Assembly (NCBI GenBank): GCA_944474755.1
Contig: OX104113.1
Location: 23,316,432-23,380,431, forward strand
Length of the DNA: 64,000 bases
DNA from: Limnoperna fortunei
Taxonomy: Eukaryota; Mollusca; Bivalvia; Mytilida; Modiolidae
Direction: 5' to 3'
Part shown: piece after piece, positions 11,401-26,400 of the stretch
Numbering within the stretch: position 1 is the stretch's first letter
Layout of the letters: every line of letters starts with the position of its first letter
The notes under the pieces: model-generated
The model's input: only the letters and a program-made list of their open reading frames with translations
Told to the model about the DNA's origin: nothing
Databases searched by the model: none
Position numbers and translations under genes: made by a program

Positions 11401-14400
11401 GCGTCCAATTTTTATTGGGGGAGGAAGCCGGAGTACCCGGAGAAAACCCCCGACATGTGGTATGAAAACTGGCAATCTTTGTCAATTAAGATTGGAGTGG
11501 AATACACCCTGTCTGCAGTGAGAATCGAACCAGCAATCTCAGTGTTGACAGACCACGTGATCAATAGTAGACGAACTACCTTAACCACTCTGCCACAGAG
11601 GCCCCCAGTCTAGATCTGAAAATGAACTATTTTTTTGCACCATACATTCATTTATCAACAAATGAATGATAACTGTCAACAAATCAAAAATAACATAACA
11701 ATTTATACTGGAAAATGTTGGTGTATAGGATACACAACAAACCTAAAAATAAATACTAACCAAAACCTTAGTCCTACAATTATTATAAATATGTAAAAAA
11801 AATATACAAATAAACAAATTTAGCTAATGTCAGGCTTATCTGAATGTTAAAGTCTGCAGTTCAAGGACAAAGCCTTCGAACAGGATAAGACAATTCTTAC
11901 CTTAGAAGAATACACAGCTCTCTGATTGATGCTGCCTTTCAGTAAGGATACATTGAATTCCACTGGTATATCTCCGAAGCCTGGTATTTTATAATTCCCT
12001 GGTCCCCTGGTGAACAGAAATCCATCTGGTGAAATCTTCTGTTGTTCCAACAGCATCATACCATAACCCTGTAGTACAGGTGAAGTACATTTATAACCAT
12101 ATAGGCAATGTGTACATCATATTACAAGTTTGTTCTTCAATGAGCTTATTAAAAATCACAAATGAATATACAGTTATAGGACAAAAAGTGCAGTTTTGGA
12201 AAAAAATTACTGATTTTATGATGCCTTGATTATTTTTTCTATAATATTTTGAGGTTATCTTTATTTTGCATTACTGGTAGTTACTAAGTACAAATCTAGG
12301 TAAATGTAGTGTGTCATCAATTGACAGTTATACCAAATTTTTTTTCCAAAAATGTGTGCATTCTTTCTGTGGAGTTTTAGTGATCTGGGTTGAAAATTGT
12401 AAGAGGATTGATTAGACTTAACAGGTACCCTATATCCCCCACCACACATGTAAGAGGATTGATTAGACTTAACAGGTACCCTATATCCCCCACCACACAT
12501 GTAAGAGGATTGATTAGACTTAACAGGTACCCTATATCCCCCACCACACATGTAAGAGGATTGATTAGACTTAACAGGTACCCTATATCCCCCACCACAC
12601 ATGTAAGAGGATTGATTAGACTTAACAGGTACCCTATATCCCCCACCACACATGTAAGAGGATTGATTAGACTTAACAGGTACCCTATATCCCCCACCAC
12701 ACATGTAAGAGGATTGATTAGACTTAACAGGTACCCTATATCCCCCACCACACATGTAAGAGGATTGATTAGACTTAACAGGTACCCTGTATCCCCCACC
12801 ACACATGTAAGAGGATTGATTAGACTTAACAGGTACCCTGTATCCCCCACCACACATGTAAGAGGATTGATTAGACTTAACAGGTACCCTGTATCCCCCA
12901 CCACACATGTAAGAGGATTGATTAGACTTAACAGGTACCCTGTATCCCCCACCACACATGTAAGAGGATTGATTAGATTTAACAGGTACCCTATATCCCC
13001 CACCACACATGTAGGAGGATTGATTAGACTTAACAGGTACCCTATATCCCCCACCACACATGTAAGAGGATTGATTAGACTTAACAGGTACCCTATATCC
13101 CCCACCACACATGTAAGAGGATTGATTAGACTTAACAGGTACCCTATATCCCCCACCACACATGTAAGAGGATTGATTAGACTTAACAGGTACCCTATAT
13201 CCCCCACCACACATGTAAGAGGATTGATTAGACTTAACAGGTACCCTATATCCCCCACCACACATGTAAGAGGATTGATTAGACTTAACAGGTACCCTAT
13301 ATCCCCCACAACACATGTAAGATGATTGATTAGACTTAACAGGTACCCTATATCCCCCACCACACATGTAAGAGGATTGATTAGACTTAACAGGTACCCT
13401 ATATCCCCCACCACACATGTAAGAGGATTGATTAGACTTAACAGGTACCCTATATCCCCCACCACACATGTAAGAGGATTGATTAGACTTAACAGGTACC
13501 CTATATCCCCCACCACACATGTCCTTCCTAACTATGCTATTTGGGTTTGCAACCTGGCCAAAAATGTGTTATAGTCAAAATACAATGACCTGTCAGGTAC
13601 TTTCTACCTATTGCTCAATCAATTCCAAAAATAGATAACAGCTGTTTAGAAAACTGCTTCAATCTGTTTTCTTTAAAGCTCTTAACCAGAAAGAGCTGGA
13701 CATTTAAATTGCAGCTATTCATGGAAGACTCAGTTAACTTCAAATTTCTAATCTGGGAGACAGCCATAGAGTACAATGTAGATGGAACACCTTAGAAGTT
13801 TAAGTTACCCGAGTCATGCAATAGTAGCTGCAATTTAAATGTCCAGCTCTTTTGTATTAAGAGCTTTAAAGAAAACAGATTGAAGCAGTTTTCTAAACAG
13901 CTGTTATCTGTATTAAGAATTGGTTGACCAATAGGTAAAAAATACCTGACAGGTCATTGTATTTTGACTATAAAATAGTTAACAATAACTACTTTTACCT
14001 GCATAAATCCACCTTCAATTTGTCCAATGTCAATGGTTGGATTCAGACTACATCCAACATCCATTACTATATCTGTTCTTAACACCTATTAATAAATGTT
14101 GTAGAAAGATTTCAATAAAACTAATATTTAAAAAATAGCACATCAAAATGTAGTTGAAAACCATTGAAAACTCCCAAAACAAACACAGAAAAATTTATTG
14201 GTATGAAAAACTATTTAGATATATCTATAGGCTATTTCTTCATAAACTATTTAGATATATCTATAGGCTATTTCTTCATAAACTATTTAGATATATCTAT
14301 AGGACATTTCTTCATAAACTATTTAGATATATCTATAGGCTATTTCTTCATAAACTATTTAGATATATCTATAGGCTATTTCTTTATAAACTTTCCATGT

Positions 14401-17400
14401 TAGTTTATAAAAGGAAACAATTATAAAAAAGAATGAATATCTTACAGTGTGGTCTCCAGTTAAACAGTCTATTTCCACTTCAGAACAACAGGCACCAAAT
14501 GTAAAGTAATTGAATGGTCTTCCAGTCTGAGTGGTAAAGTCAAACTGTTTAATGTCTGGTGTTCTAGAAATAAATAACATACAAGTAAACAGACAATCAG
14601 TCTTTGTTTTATTTGTTTAAATAGTAAACACAGAAGGGCAACTTCATTAAAAGATTTTAAAATATGTTTGGCACAATCTGCCATTTTTTCTTAACATTAA
14701 GGAATATCACATCAATGGGCATGTAAATATGTAAAATGTGTTTTAATATTTATTCTTAAATTACACAAAGTGTCATATTTACCCCAGACTATACACATAA
14801 AACCATACATTATTAATGGTTTCAACACAAATTTACTTACAAAACCTACAAGTAATTGATAGACAAAGTGATGACAATTTAAATTTTTTCAAATGACAAA
14901 AAACAAACTAGAGATCCCCACTTGTCTCTTTCTCTCTCAAATGTATTATTTGCTTAGCATTATACTGAAAATTCACAAAATGAATTAAAAATTTCAGGTA
15001 CTTACTTATAAAATCCTGTAGCTGATAGACTTATTCTGGCAAAGTATGCTGCATTAACCTATATAGAGAAAATGGTAAAATTAAATACCAAGTAGTTTTT
15101 ATTTACCTGAAAATTGGAAAAAGGTGCCCACAGTTATCATCATATAATTTTCCAACATTCATTTAAGAAATAACTTACATATGGGGGTTTTTAACGTCCT
15201 TGACTACCGTAAAACGGTCTCGCACGGACTTTAAAAAAATAACATTTTTGAAATAGCTATTTATATGTACTTACACAACATCTGAGTGTAATGAAATGAA
15301 TGTATTGGCAATTCTGAAAGGACAATGTGAACTACTTCATGGCACCAATTACATGATTGATAATTTCTAATCTGAGTGAGTTAGGTCTGTTGTTGTATTG
15401 TTGCATTAGAATAAAGATAACCAAATGTATTTGAATATTTGCTAGCATCAACTAGTAATTTGATAGTCGCTGTAAAAGATTGCCAGTTAACTCAATTTGC
15501 AAACGTCACATCATTAATTGATGCCATCCCATTTTCAAATACAATCAGTTATCTGATTTGAATTCGAGTCCAAATGCCCCATTGACAAAATGCCCCCCAA
15601 TTTCCAAAACGCCCTTGTTTTACGTTAAGAAAATTTTGAATATACATTTCAATGATAAATTTGTGAACATACATTATAATGATAAATATGTGATTCCGAG
15701 ATGATTAAAACATCTTCTGAACGTAATTTAATCAAATTGTTTTTTAAAGCTTGTATTATGTAACCTCAATGTGGCATTGTTTATATTACTCTTCCGTGTT
15801 TCCTTATGAAGAACACTAGCTGATTGCTCATCAACAAAATAAAAGGTTATTTAATCAGGTAGGTCATTGCTTTGATGATGATTAACACAAAGGTATGCAT
15901 CTTTAAAACTAGAGTAAAAACACCTGTGAGCAATGCTCACCATTGATACCCCCCGCTTCACAATTACTTTGAAAATTCAGGTGTTCTTAATTATGAAATT
16001 GAAACTTTATCTAGTTAAAAATGAAGGCGAAATTGCAGATAATACATGTAACCCTCCCCAATCCCCCAAAGAATGGCATCCCCTATGTCAATGACAAATT
16101 CCATGTTTTTCTATGGCAAACCTCCAATAATATTCTGATAAAAATGTTTAATATCCAATGCACAATGGCAATATGTGACCAAGATTCTGTATAAGTTTCA
16201 ACAAATTCCATTCACTGGTGTAGGAGGAATTGCAAATAAAAGATGGGTATCTCATTATGTCCATTACAAACTCCATGTTTTTCTATGGGAAACCCCAAAT
16301 ATCATTCCGATCAAAATGTTAAATATCTCCTGCACAATGACACTATGTGACATGGATTCTGTGTAAGTTTCAACAATTCCATTCAGTGGTGTAGGAGGAG
16401 TCGCACATAAGAAATGGGTATCCCCTTAGGTCTATGACAATGTCCATGTTTTTCTATGGGAAACCCCAAATATTGATCTGATCAAAATGTTTAATATCTC
16501 CTGCACAATGGCACTATGTGACAAGGATTCTGTGCAAGTTTCAACAAATTCCATTCAGTGGTGTAGGAGGAGTTGCACATAAGACATGAGGACTCCCTTA
16601 GGTCAATGACAATGTCCATGTTTTTCTATGGGAAACCCCAAATATCGATCCGATCAAAATGTTAAATATCTCCTGCACAATGGCACTATGTGACAAGGAT
16701 TCTGTGTAAGTTTCATTAAATTCCATTAAGTGGTGTAAGAGGAGTTGCACATAAGATATGAGGGCCCCCTTAGGTCTATGACAATGTCCATGTTTTTCTA
16801 TGGGAAACCCCAAATATTGATCCAATCAAAATGTTTAATATCTCCTGCACAATGGCACTATGTGACAAGGATTCTGTGAAAGTTTCATTAAATTCCATTC
16901 AGTGGTGTAGGAGGAGTTGCACATAAGAGATAGGGACCCCCTTAGGTCAATGACAAAGTCCATGTTTTTCTATGGGAAACCCCAAATATCATTCCGATCA
17001 AAATGTGAAATATCTCCTGCACAATGGCACTATGAGACAAAGATTCTGTGTAAGTTTCATCAAATTCCTTTCAGTGGTGTAGGAGGAGTTGCAAATAATA
17101 GAAAGTGTAACGGACGGACGGACGGACGGACGGACGGACGGAAGGACGGACGGACACCATGAACACTATATACCCCCCGCTTTTCAAGCGGGGGGTATAA
17201 TAATGTATGCATAACAGATTGTGTTTTATCACGTGGTCTGTCAACACTGAGATTGAGAGTTCGAGGCTCACTGTGGACAGGGTGAGTTTGACCCCAATCT
17301 TAATTGACAAGGATTGCCAGTTTTGTTGGGGGTTTTCTCCGGGTACTCCGGCTTCCTCCCCGAGTAAAAACTGAATGCCGTGATATAGCTGAAAAATTGC

Positions 17401-20400
17401 TGAAAGTGGCATTAAACAATATTCAACAGATTGTGTTTTACTCAAGCCATTCTTGTATACAAATAAAGACAATAACAGAGTAGAATCTTAAAACAATAGA
17501 AATTTTATTAAAGCTTGGGAGGTTGGGAATATCTGTAAGACATTTTTTGATAGGTTAAATCAAAGTATTCCAATTAAAATCCATAATTATGATCAAAAAC
17601 TTATATAAGACACTCCGTTGTCACTTTTATATCTTAAATCATGGATTCTTCATGTGCTATATATGACCGCTCTGTTCGGACTTGAACACATTTTTTAATA
17701 GTTGATGTGTTGTATATTTTTTACAAGTGTATATTGTTATCAGCAATAGAAGTATTAAATTTAACTTAGTTTTTTCTTTTTAATTTCTTTACTGTTGTTT
17801 TTCCTTGGGGACGTTTATGTTGGATTGGGGGCGTTTTGACCTGCACCCATCTCATATACTCTTTCTTTTCCCACCAATGATGTTGATGCTTACCCAGTCT
17901 TCCCATGATCCTTTTGGATTGGCACTTATGATTGGTTCCAGTCTTTCTAGTATTATTTGACAAGCGTTCTAAAATAAAACAAGTGTAAAAAAATCTGAGG
18001 AAGAAGTTGTCTGACAATTTTGATACAAATGAATGGAAGGTAGAAAAAGACATTCTAAGTATTTTGCCCTTCCAGACTTTCTATATTTATAGGGGTTTCC
18101 CATCATTACTTGTATTTTTACTCAGTGTTTTATTTTTAGACATGGTGACCATGTTGGTTGGTGACGAAAATCAAACAGTTAATTAAAGAGAACCTAAGTA
18201 TAATTCAGGCTAATTGTGGTTTCAGGGAACAAATTTTTTTTCAATAGTAAATTTCATTTGCAGGACTACGATGGTGATCACATGCTTTAGTTAAATATGA
18301 ATATTCAATTTGTAATACTCATCTGTAGCTCAAACTATCCACCAATATATACATTCTGATGTTAATGATTTATACTCGACTAATTCTGAAATGGCTATAC
18401 TTCCCTTAAATTCCAAGACTTGTAATTCTAGGACTATATTCTACCCAAACCAGATTCTTATTATCATTGGCATGTCAACAGTGGGCTTGTGAATTTGAGA
18501 CTTCTGACAAGTTGTGCTGGACTAAAATTTTAATTGACAAGGATTACAAGTTTGTCTAATGATGGCAAGGAATCTAACCAACTTCCTCCCCGATTGCCAA
18601 TAAAAAATACTAAATGGCATGCTTGGCTAAAAAATTACTGAATGTGGCAGGAGAACAAACTTTCAAACTAACATTCCTACCTGTACAGCCATTCCATTTA
18701 GATCTGAGCTAGCACTAGCTGCCGTGGCTGATGTGTTCGGTACTGTGTTTGTGCTTGTTTCACTGATGTGTATTTTCGACGCAGGAATTCTTAAGGCACG
18801 ACTTGCTACCTAACATTAAAAAAACTTAAAGCTAACACTGCAGAATATTTATATATTGGTACACAAATAAAATAAATCAAATGGAGTAGCAATATGAAGT
18901 AAGATAAATGTCACATGACATGGTTTCTTTCTTTATAAATATTTGTTTTTATAACCAAAACTATTTTTACTTATATCCTGCATGTATACACAATGAGTTT
19001 AAAATAGATTAAGATTAGATAGAAAGCTTTAGAATAATTAAACCATTATTTTTAAAATAAATAGGTTTTTGTCAGGACAATTGTAAATTACGGAAGCTTA
19101 TTTGGGGGACTTTTTTGGAAATTTTTTTTTTTAAATTGTGTTTAACAATTAAAACGCAATAATTATTGGAATAAAACCCAATACTTTGCAATTAAAGACA
19201 AATTTTATTGCGAATAAATGCAGCAAATTGCTACATGCTTCAATTATTCACGTTCTTTGTACTAGAAGATAACTGTTCCACACCAAGGCCAGTTATTGTA
19301 GTGAATTTCATGAATTTTTCACTATAGAAACCCTAATTCCAGTTTGAGTTTTCAAGAAATTTGAATTGGAGAAACCAGGGTTTATTTTACAAAGACACAT
19401 ATGGTACTTTAAGAGCAGTTGAAGAAATCAATGGTGTTTGAACAATCCAGGTTCAAGCTCCTGAAGTTGGACTGTAGTTTAAAAAAATGACTAAGAATAC
19501 AAGACTTAGTATAATCATTAAATGAAGGAAATCAGTTTTGTTTTCTAAGTCTGGTTAGACAAAAATTCACAAGCTAATATAATTACCTGTATCATCTTTG
19601 TGTGAAGTCCCTGTCCCATTTCTACACCACCGTGTGTCAACAGAACTGTTCCATCTCTGTAGACCAACAGCAGAGCACCTGCCTAATATATAAACAAAAG
19701 CCATATACTACCGTCCTTATAGCGAGCATCGCAGATGTGAGCTATACGGTTACATGCGTGTGTGTAAAAAAAGTCACGTGATCCATATGAACAAATCCAT
19801 TTCAGATGGTAGCTGAGCTATCCGAAGAAAATATTGTAGAAGAACGAAAAAATATATAATATAAAAGTAGACAAAAATAATTTTGACAGCGATAAAATTA
19901 AAGTGTTTATTTTTTAAATTACTACAAAAATGTCAGACAAATTTTTTTCAATCTGAAACGCTGTATTTGAAATTGAGTTTTGTGACGTCACCAACACATT
20001 AGAAGGCCGTCACGTCATCAATGGAATGTAGAGGCACTGTTAGGGGGCTCTGAAGTAACGACATGAACAATGTGCGATGCTCGCATTTAGGTTGCGCCTA
20101 CATTCATATTAAACTTGAACAGAGTATTGCCTGCTTTGTATGTAAATCTGAAAATTCCTAAAAAATTAAGTATAAACCTGAGGAGTAATCAGTGGTAAAG
20201 AATAATAGGTTCTTTCATACGTTTTTGGGAAAGGCACGTTTTTGCGAGTAAAAGATCACACGGACTTTCCCAAAAACGTATGAAAGTACCTATTTCTTCT
20301 GTAAACCAACAACTTTCACTCTCCATTGTTTTAGACTCCATTGTCTCTGACGTCCAATCAGAACGCCGGAAACAAGAACGTCTTACAAGAACGTTGTTAT

Positions 20401-23400
20401 GCTTCCATAACAACGTTCTTGTTTCTGGCGTTTAGATTGGATGACGCAGCATGAACAGATGTGTGCGCGTGAGCTAATCTGTACTGGGTTATCTGTACCA
20501 GAAATCGACCATTTACGGAAGAATAATGTAACAATGCTGCAAATATTGTTTAACAGTTAATTTTTTCTGCATATTTGTTCACTGAATAAAGCTACTTTTG
20601 AAAAGATTAATTAAATTACTCTGTGTACCAACATTCTCTATGTCAAAATAAGTTATAATTTCCCATTGTCTGGTGTTAACTAAGAACTGCTTCAGTGGCC
20701 ATTTTGAATTTTTTGTCAGAAAAAAACTTTGTTAGGGACCTTAAATAACTAAATGAATATTTCTGATAAGTTAAGTTTCAATTAGTTTACTGGTTTCAGA
20801 AAAGAAGTCATTTTTCCGGTAGTTTTCTATGTTAAATTAAGTATTGCACTGGTAGCCATTTTGAATTTTCATTAGAAACAAAAAATATAAACTTTGGAAA
20901 GGACCATTCAATGAGCCCTGTGATCAAGTTTGATTTCAGAAAAGTTCTTATCATTGGATAGGGTTAGGTGAACTAAAAACAAAACAAAAAAAAAAGAATC
21001 AAAAAGAAAATTCATTTACATTTATGTTTTTTTCTTGTTATTAAAAATTAGTAAGAAATAATTTTTCACAACCCACATTACCAAACAGGTCACATGGCCT
21101 CTCAAGTTATTTACACCATACCTGATTAAGGAATGTGGCTGTATAAGATATCCCAAACTTAGTAGGAATCACACAGATACCCCTCTTCTTCCATCTGTTT
21201 TCACTATAATTAAATATTTGTTAGTTATTTTATGAAACACAATATCTACTAATAACTGACAAGCATGAATTGTCTGTTACAAATATGTCATTTATCTTTA
21301 CTATGAATCCAATATGTAAGATGATTTTGTGAAATGCTAGATAAGTTTTGTCTTTTTTTTTTAAAGAAAACCTTTCAGGCCAAATATCAAATGACAGTAT
21401 TCAGTGTCTTGAAAGTAAAATATGACTGCATTATTCAGGGTAAAAAACCCATTTATATAAACCTCTAAAGACTTAGTTTCAGTCTTTCTGATTTATTTGT
21501 TTGTCTGTACACAGTTTTATGCCATGTTCATCAATTTCTAGATGCCTGTCGAAGACAGGTCATATTATGGGTACACCCATGGCAGACGGGCGGCATCCAC
21601 AGTGATGTCCGCTCTAACTCAAACAGTTGTCCGATAACCAGCCAAATCATTTCAGCCACTTATGAGTTATGGTCCTTTATTTATACCAAAAATGCTAAAT
21701 TCATCGTGTCCGTTGTTGTTCGATCTTCATGAAACTTGAGGAAAATGTATAGGCGCATAATATCTGGTCCAAGATTGATTACCAGTCAAATTGGTTCATA
21801 AAGAAAATGCAAATTCGCCTTGTCTGCTTTCTCTCAAACAGTTGTTGTACAATCTTCATGAAAATGTTTATGGGCATAAAATGTCAGCCAAATTTGATAA
21901 CCAGCCAAATTGCATCAACCACTTCAGAGTTATGGCCCTTTATTTATTAAAAAAAGTGGCAAATTTGCCTTGTCAGCTCTCTATCTCAAACATTTGTTGC
22001 CTGATCTTCATGAAACTTGGGGAAGATGTTTATGGGCATATTATCTTGACCAAGTTTAATCATCAGCCAAATTGCTTCAGGCACTTCAGATTTATGGCAC
22101 TTTATAAAAAAATGGCAAATTCGTGCATATCACCTTGTCCACTCTAAATCATACAGTTATTGTCCAATCTTCATGAAACTTGGAAAAATGTTTATGGGCA
22201 TAATATCATGACCAAATTTGATAACCAGCTAAATCACCCTACACACTTCAGAGTTATGGCTCTTAATTTAAAAAAAAATGCCAAATTGGACTCTTCTATT
22301 AGTGAAATAGTTGTTCGTTGATCTTCATGAATGTTTGCAGAAATGTTGGGTGTCTAAGGAATTAAATTGGCTGGTTATCAAGTTTATTATGGTAATAAGG
22401 GTTCCCATGATTTAAACGCCCCGTAACTTAGTATTAAATTTTAATGTGGTTGGTTATCGAATCCATTATAGTATTACATGGTTCCTGTGATATAATTGAC
22501 ACCTCTGCATATACCACATATTTGTTTGGTATTAAATTGGCTGGTTACCAAATTCATTTGGGTTATAAGGATTCCTGCAACTTAATACATGTACACACCT
22601 CTCTGTCAAACTTTTCAAACATTTACCAAAATTTTTGATGGGCATATTTTGTGGCACTTTGGCACTTGTTTAACTTTTTCTTTTTTTCTTTTTTTAGTTT
22701 TTATTTGGTTAGGAAACTGCAGTGCCTGGTGAGAACCTTGATGACTGCAAACTTCTGAGAATTCATTTATTAAATGTATCAGTATTAAATTATTATATCA
22801 GCAGACTGAGTTAAATTGTTAATGTACCAAGATGCTTTATTTTGTTCACAAACATTTACGAATATGGATTTCATGAAAGAGATGTGTTGATTGCAGATAA
22901 TAATACCTCCAAGACAAACAAAGATAGTACTTTAAATGAGATGCAATCAGAAAGTCATTCCTATTTTCAGTTTTAAGACAAATCTGTAAGCAAAATAAAA
23001 AACCAAACTCATTGTTAATAATGGACACCTTTTCAACAGGTATGGAGATGAAGGAGTTGTGGATGTGAGACGATACCTTTACACTTTCCTTTGTTTAAGT
23101 TAAAAATAACTTTTCCAATAACGAATGGAAAAATGAACAGAAAATTGAACAGACTGAATGTCCTCTCACATTCCTTGGCAGGACATAAAAATTACATACT
23201 GAGGAACACTAGTCAAGTTTCAAGAAATTCTGTAGGTCTCAAAAAGAATATGAAAATGAGAAAAATTTAAGGAGAAAAGACTATGGACACCAAGGGATGG
23301 CTATAGCTCATGTGTACTATTAATCCAGGTGAGCTAAAAATAAATAAACACCATTTATGAAAGGAGGCTGACAGGTAAATTATTCTACAAAATATGGAGC

Positions 23401-26400
23401 ATCTACCAAATTATATATTACTTTCTCATACTAATATTACCTGTTAAATATTTCCACCTCTCGTTTTCTCCTGATGAATTCACTCCTGGACATGCATTCC
23501 TCCCAACATTTCCTGATATTACAATTTTCTAATGGCTGGCCAAAATGGGTTAAATCTCCTTCTCTGTACATGTTTAAATTGCGAACCTTTAAGATTTTTA
23601 ATGGAATATTGTAGATTATTCAATAGATTGATAGACTGATAGATTGATTGATTGATTGATTGACTGATTTACATCCACATAGTTTGAAAAACACAATTAA
23701 GAACTATTTGAAAAAGGATAATCCATCAAAAAACAAAGGGCAAAATTTTACAAAACCAAAATAAATAAGATAGGGTTAATTGTTCAAGAACAATTAGAAA
23801 GGTCTTTCCCAGATACCTTTATGAAATTAAGTTTTCTTCATCTCTTGTTGTGAACTTGACTACATAAGTTACTGAACCATTTTTTAGGCGCAATAGACTA
23901 TTTCTGTGGTCCTGAGTAAAAAAATACATGGTTGTCAAGGACTTTCGTGGCCGTTGCTAAGGACAAAATGCCACTTCCGGTTGTAAAATGACATATTTCA
24001 GTAAAGTACATCATCCTGATTTAAAAAATATATGGTTGCTAAGGACTTTTTGTAATGGTGACCTGGTTGCTATGGTATGACCTTGACCTGTGACCTTTTA
24101 ATTTGGGCTCAAATTGAAAGCCTTTACTTGATGATCATGTTCAACCTATATGTTTACTATATTATCTGTAATGGTTTTCAAGTTGTATGCCAAAAACTGA
24201 TTAACCGAAATGAGTCAAGGGCCCGAACTCGAAAATGGTTCATCGCACAGTTTCGGACCAAATGTATCAAATGAAGGCCTTGATGAGAGGAGTATTTTTC
24301 CCATTTATTGTCTTCTTCTATCTTTTATAGTTTTCGAGTTGTAATGATAACAAATTGGAGGCCTAAGGTCGAGGTCACTTCTGAACTTTGACTTTGAGAT
24401 TTTCTTTAAGGACATGTCACAGGACAATAAATGGTGAAGACCTTTTGTGATTTCGACTTACGGTTTGTGAGTTTTTGTGATAAGCGGAGTCCTTGAAACA
24501 TTCAGGTATACCGCTTGCCTTCGCTAGTCAAAAATTTTTAGCCAAAATATGTCATAAAGTTGTCCCAAAAGTTCCTTAACATTTGTCACTTTTTAGTTTT
24601 CTTGTATCTGTTATAGTTCCAGAGATTACGCGATAACAAGGTTTTCGGTGTTTGGGCAGATAACTCCGTAAAGAAAAATGTTTCGATTTCACAGGGTGAA
24701 TTCCGAATAGACTTTCAGTGTCCAAAACTTGTCGCGAAAGACCAAAAAGATATGTCGCTTAGTTTTTAAACTGTTTGGGTTTGAAAGTTGGCGGAAAAAA
24801 AAAAAAAAGAAAAAAGATAGGGCTAATTGTTCAAGAACAATTAGAAAGGTCTTTCCCAGATACCTTTATAAAATTAATTTTTCTTCATCTCTTGTTGTAA
24901 ACTTGACTACCTAAGTTACTGAACCATTTTTTAGGCGGAATAGACTATTTCTGTGGTCCTGAGTAAAAAAATACATGGTTGTCAAGGACTTTCGTGGCCG
25001 TTGCTAAGGACAAAATGCCACTTCCGGTTGTAAAATGACATATTTCAGTAAAGTACATCATCCTGATTTAAAAAATATATGGTTGCTAAGGACTTTTTGT
25101 AATGGTGACCAGGTTGCTATGGTATGACCTTGACCTGTGACCTTTGAATTTGGGCTCAAATTGAAGGCCTTCACTTGATGATCATGTTAAACCTATATGT
25201 TTACTATATTATCTGTAACCGTTTTCAAGTTGTATGCCAAAAACTGATTAACCGAAATGAGCCAAGAGAACGAACTCGAAAACGGTTCATCGCACAGTTT
25301 TGGACCAAATGTATCAAATGAAGGCCTTGATGAGAGGAGTATTTTTCACATTTATTGTCTTTTTCTATCTTTTATAGTTTTTGAGTTGTAATGATAACAA
25401 GATTGGAGGCCTAAGGTCGAGGTCACTTCTGAACTTTGACTTTAAGATTTTCTTTAAGGACATGTCACAGGACGATAAATGGTGAAGACCTTTTGTGATT
25501 TCGACTTACGGTTTGTGAGTTTTTGTGATAAGCGGAGTCCTTAAAACATTCAAGGTATACCGCTCGCCTTCGCTAGTCAGAAATTTTTCGCCAAAATATG
25601 TCATAAAGTTGTCTCAAAAGGTCCTCAACATTTGTCACCTTTCATTTTTCTTGTATCAGTTATGGTTCCAGAGATTACGCGATAACAAGGTTTTCGGTGT
25701 TTGGGCAGATAACTCTGTAAAGAAAAATGTTTCAACTTCACAGGGTGAATTCCGAATAGACTTTCAGTGACCAAAACTTGTCGCGAAAGACCAAAATGAT
25801 ATGTCGCGTAGTTTTTAAACTGTTTGGTTTTGAAAGTTGGCGGAAAAAAAAAAAATAAAAAAAAATAATAATAATCCGAACAAAAACAATAAGGTCTTCC
25901 CACTGGAAGTGGGAAAGACCTTAATAATCCGAACAAAAACAATAAGGTCTTCCCACTGGAAGTGGGAAAGACCTTATTAATGTAAGTACATTGTAATACA
26001 ATATAATTTAATACAGACATATGATCAATGCTTTTGGCAAGTTAACAAGTTTGACTGTGTTCTGTTTCTTAAATGTACCTCTACCTCGGCTCCTACACTG
26101 CAAAAGGGGATAATACACCATTTATTTTAATATCTGATTTATAACAGCTGTTGTACTCATAATGCTGAAGCACCTAAAATCATTTCCACTGTCATTTATA
26201 CATAAAAATCATTCTATGCTGGATCAAGGTTTTATAGGAAGATGAAAGGAAGACACAGATAAAGGAAGCAGGAAACTAGCATCTCTAATATTACCTTACT
26301 AGGACAAACTCCTAGATATGTTGCTATTTCATCAACGAATGTTTCTGCAACAAACATGCCCTGAGGTCCGCCAAATCCACGGAATGCTGTGTTGGAGGAT

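Noticed and set aside
11500..11611. tRNA gene suggested by A-box and B-box sequences
   Set aside because: No cloverleaf closes, and the boxes belong to the head of a SINE with a conserved central domain and target duplications.
12261..13520. Long repetitive frames (311 to 419 codons) on both strands
   Set aside because: They arise because a 51-bp stop-free unit is repeated. They lie in an XDH intron, exist in several frames at once, and match no protein family.
17766..18053. A longer exon in place of w23 (frame continuing past position 17894)
   Set aside because: In the XDH frame the extension meets a TGA soon after the TGG|GTAAGC donor, and exon w24 continues the protein exactly in phase.
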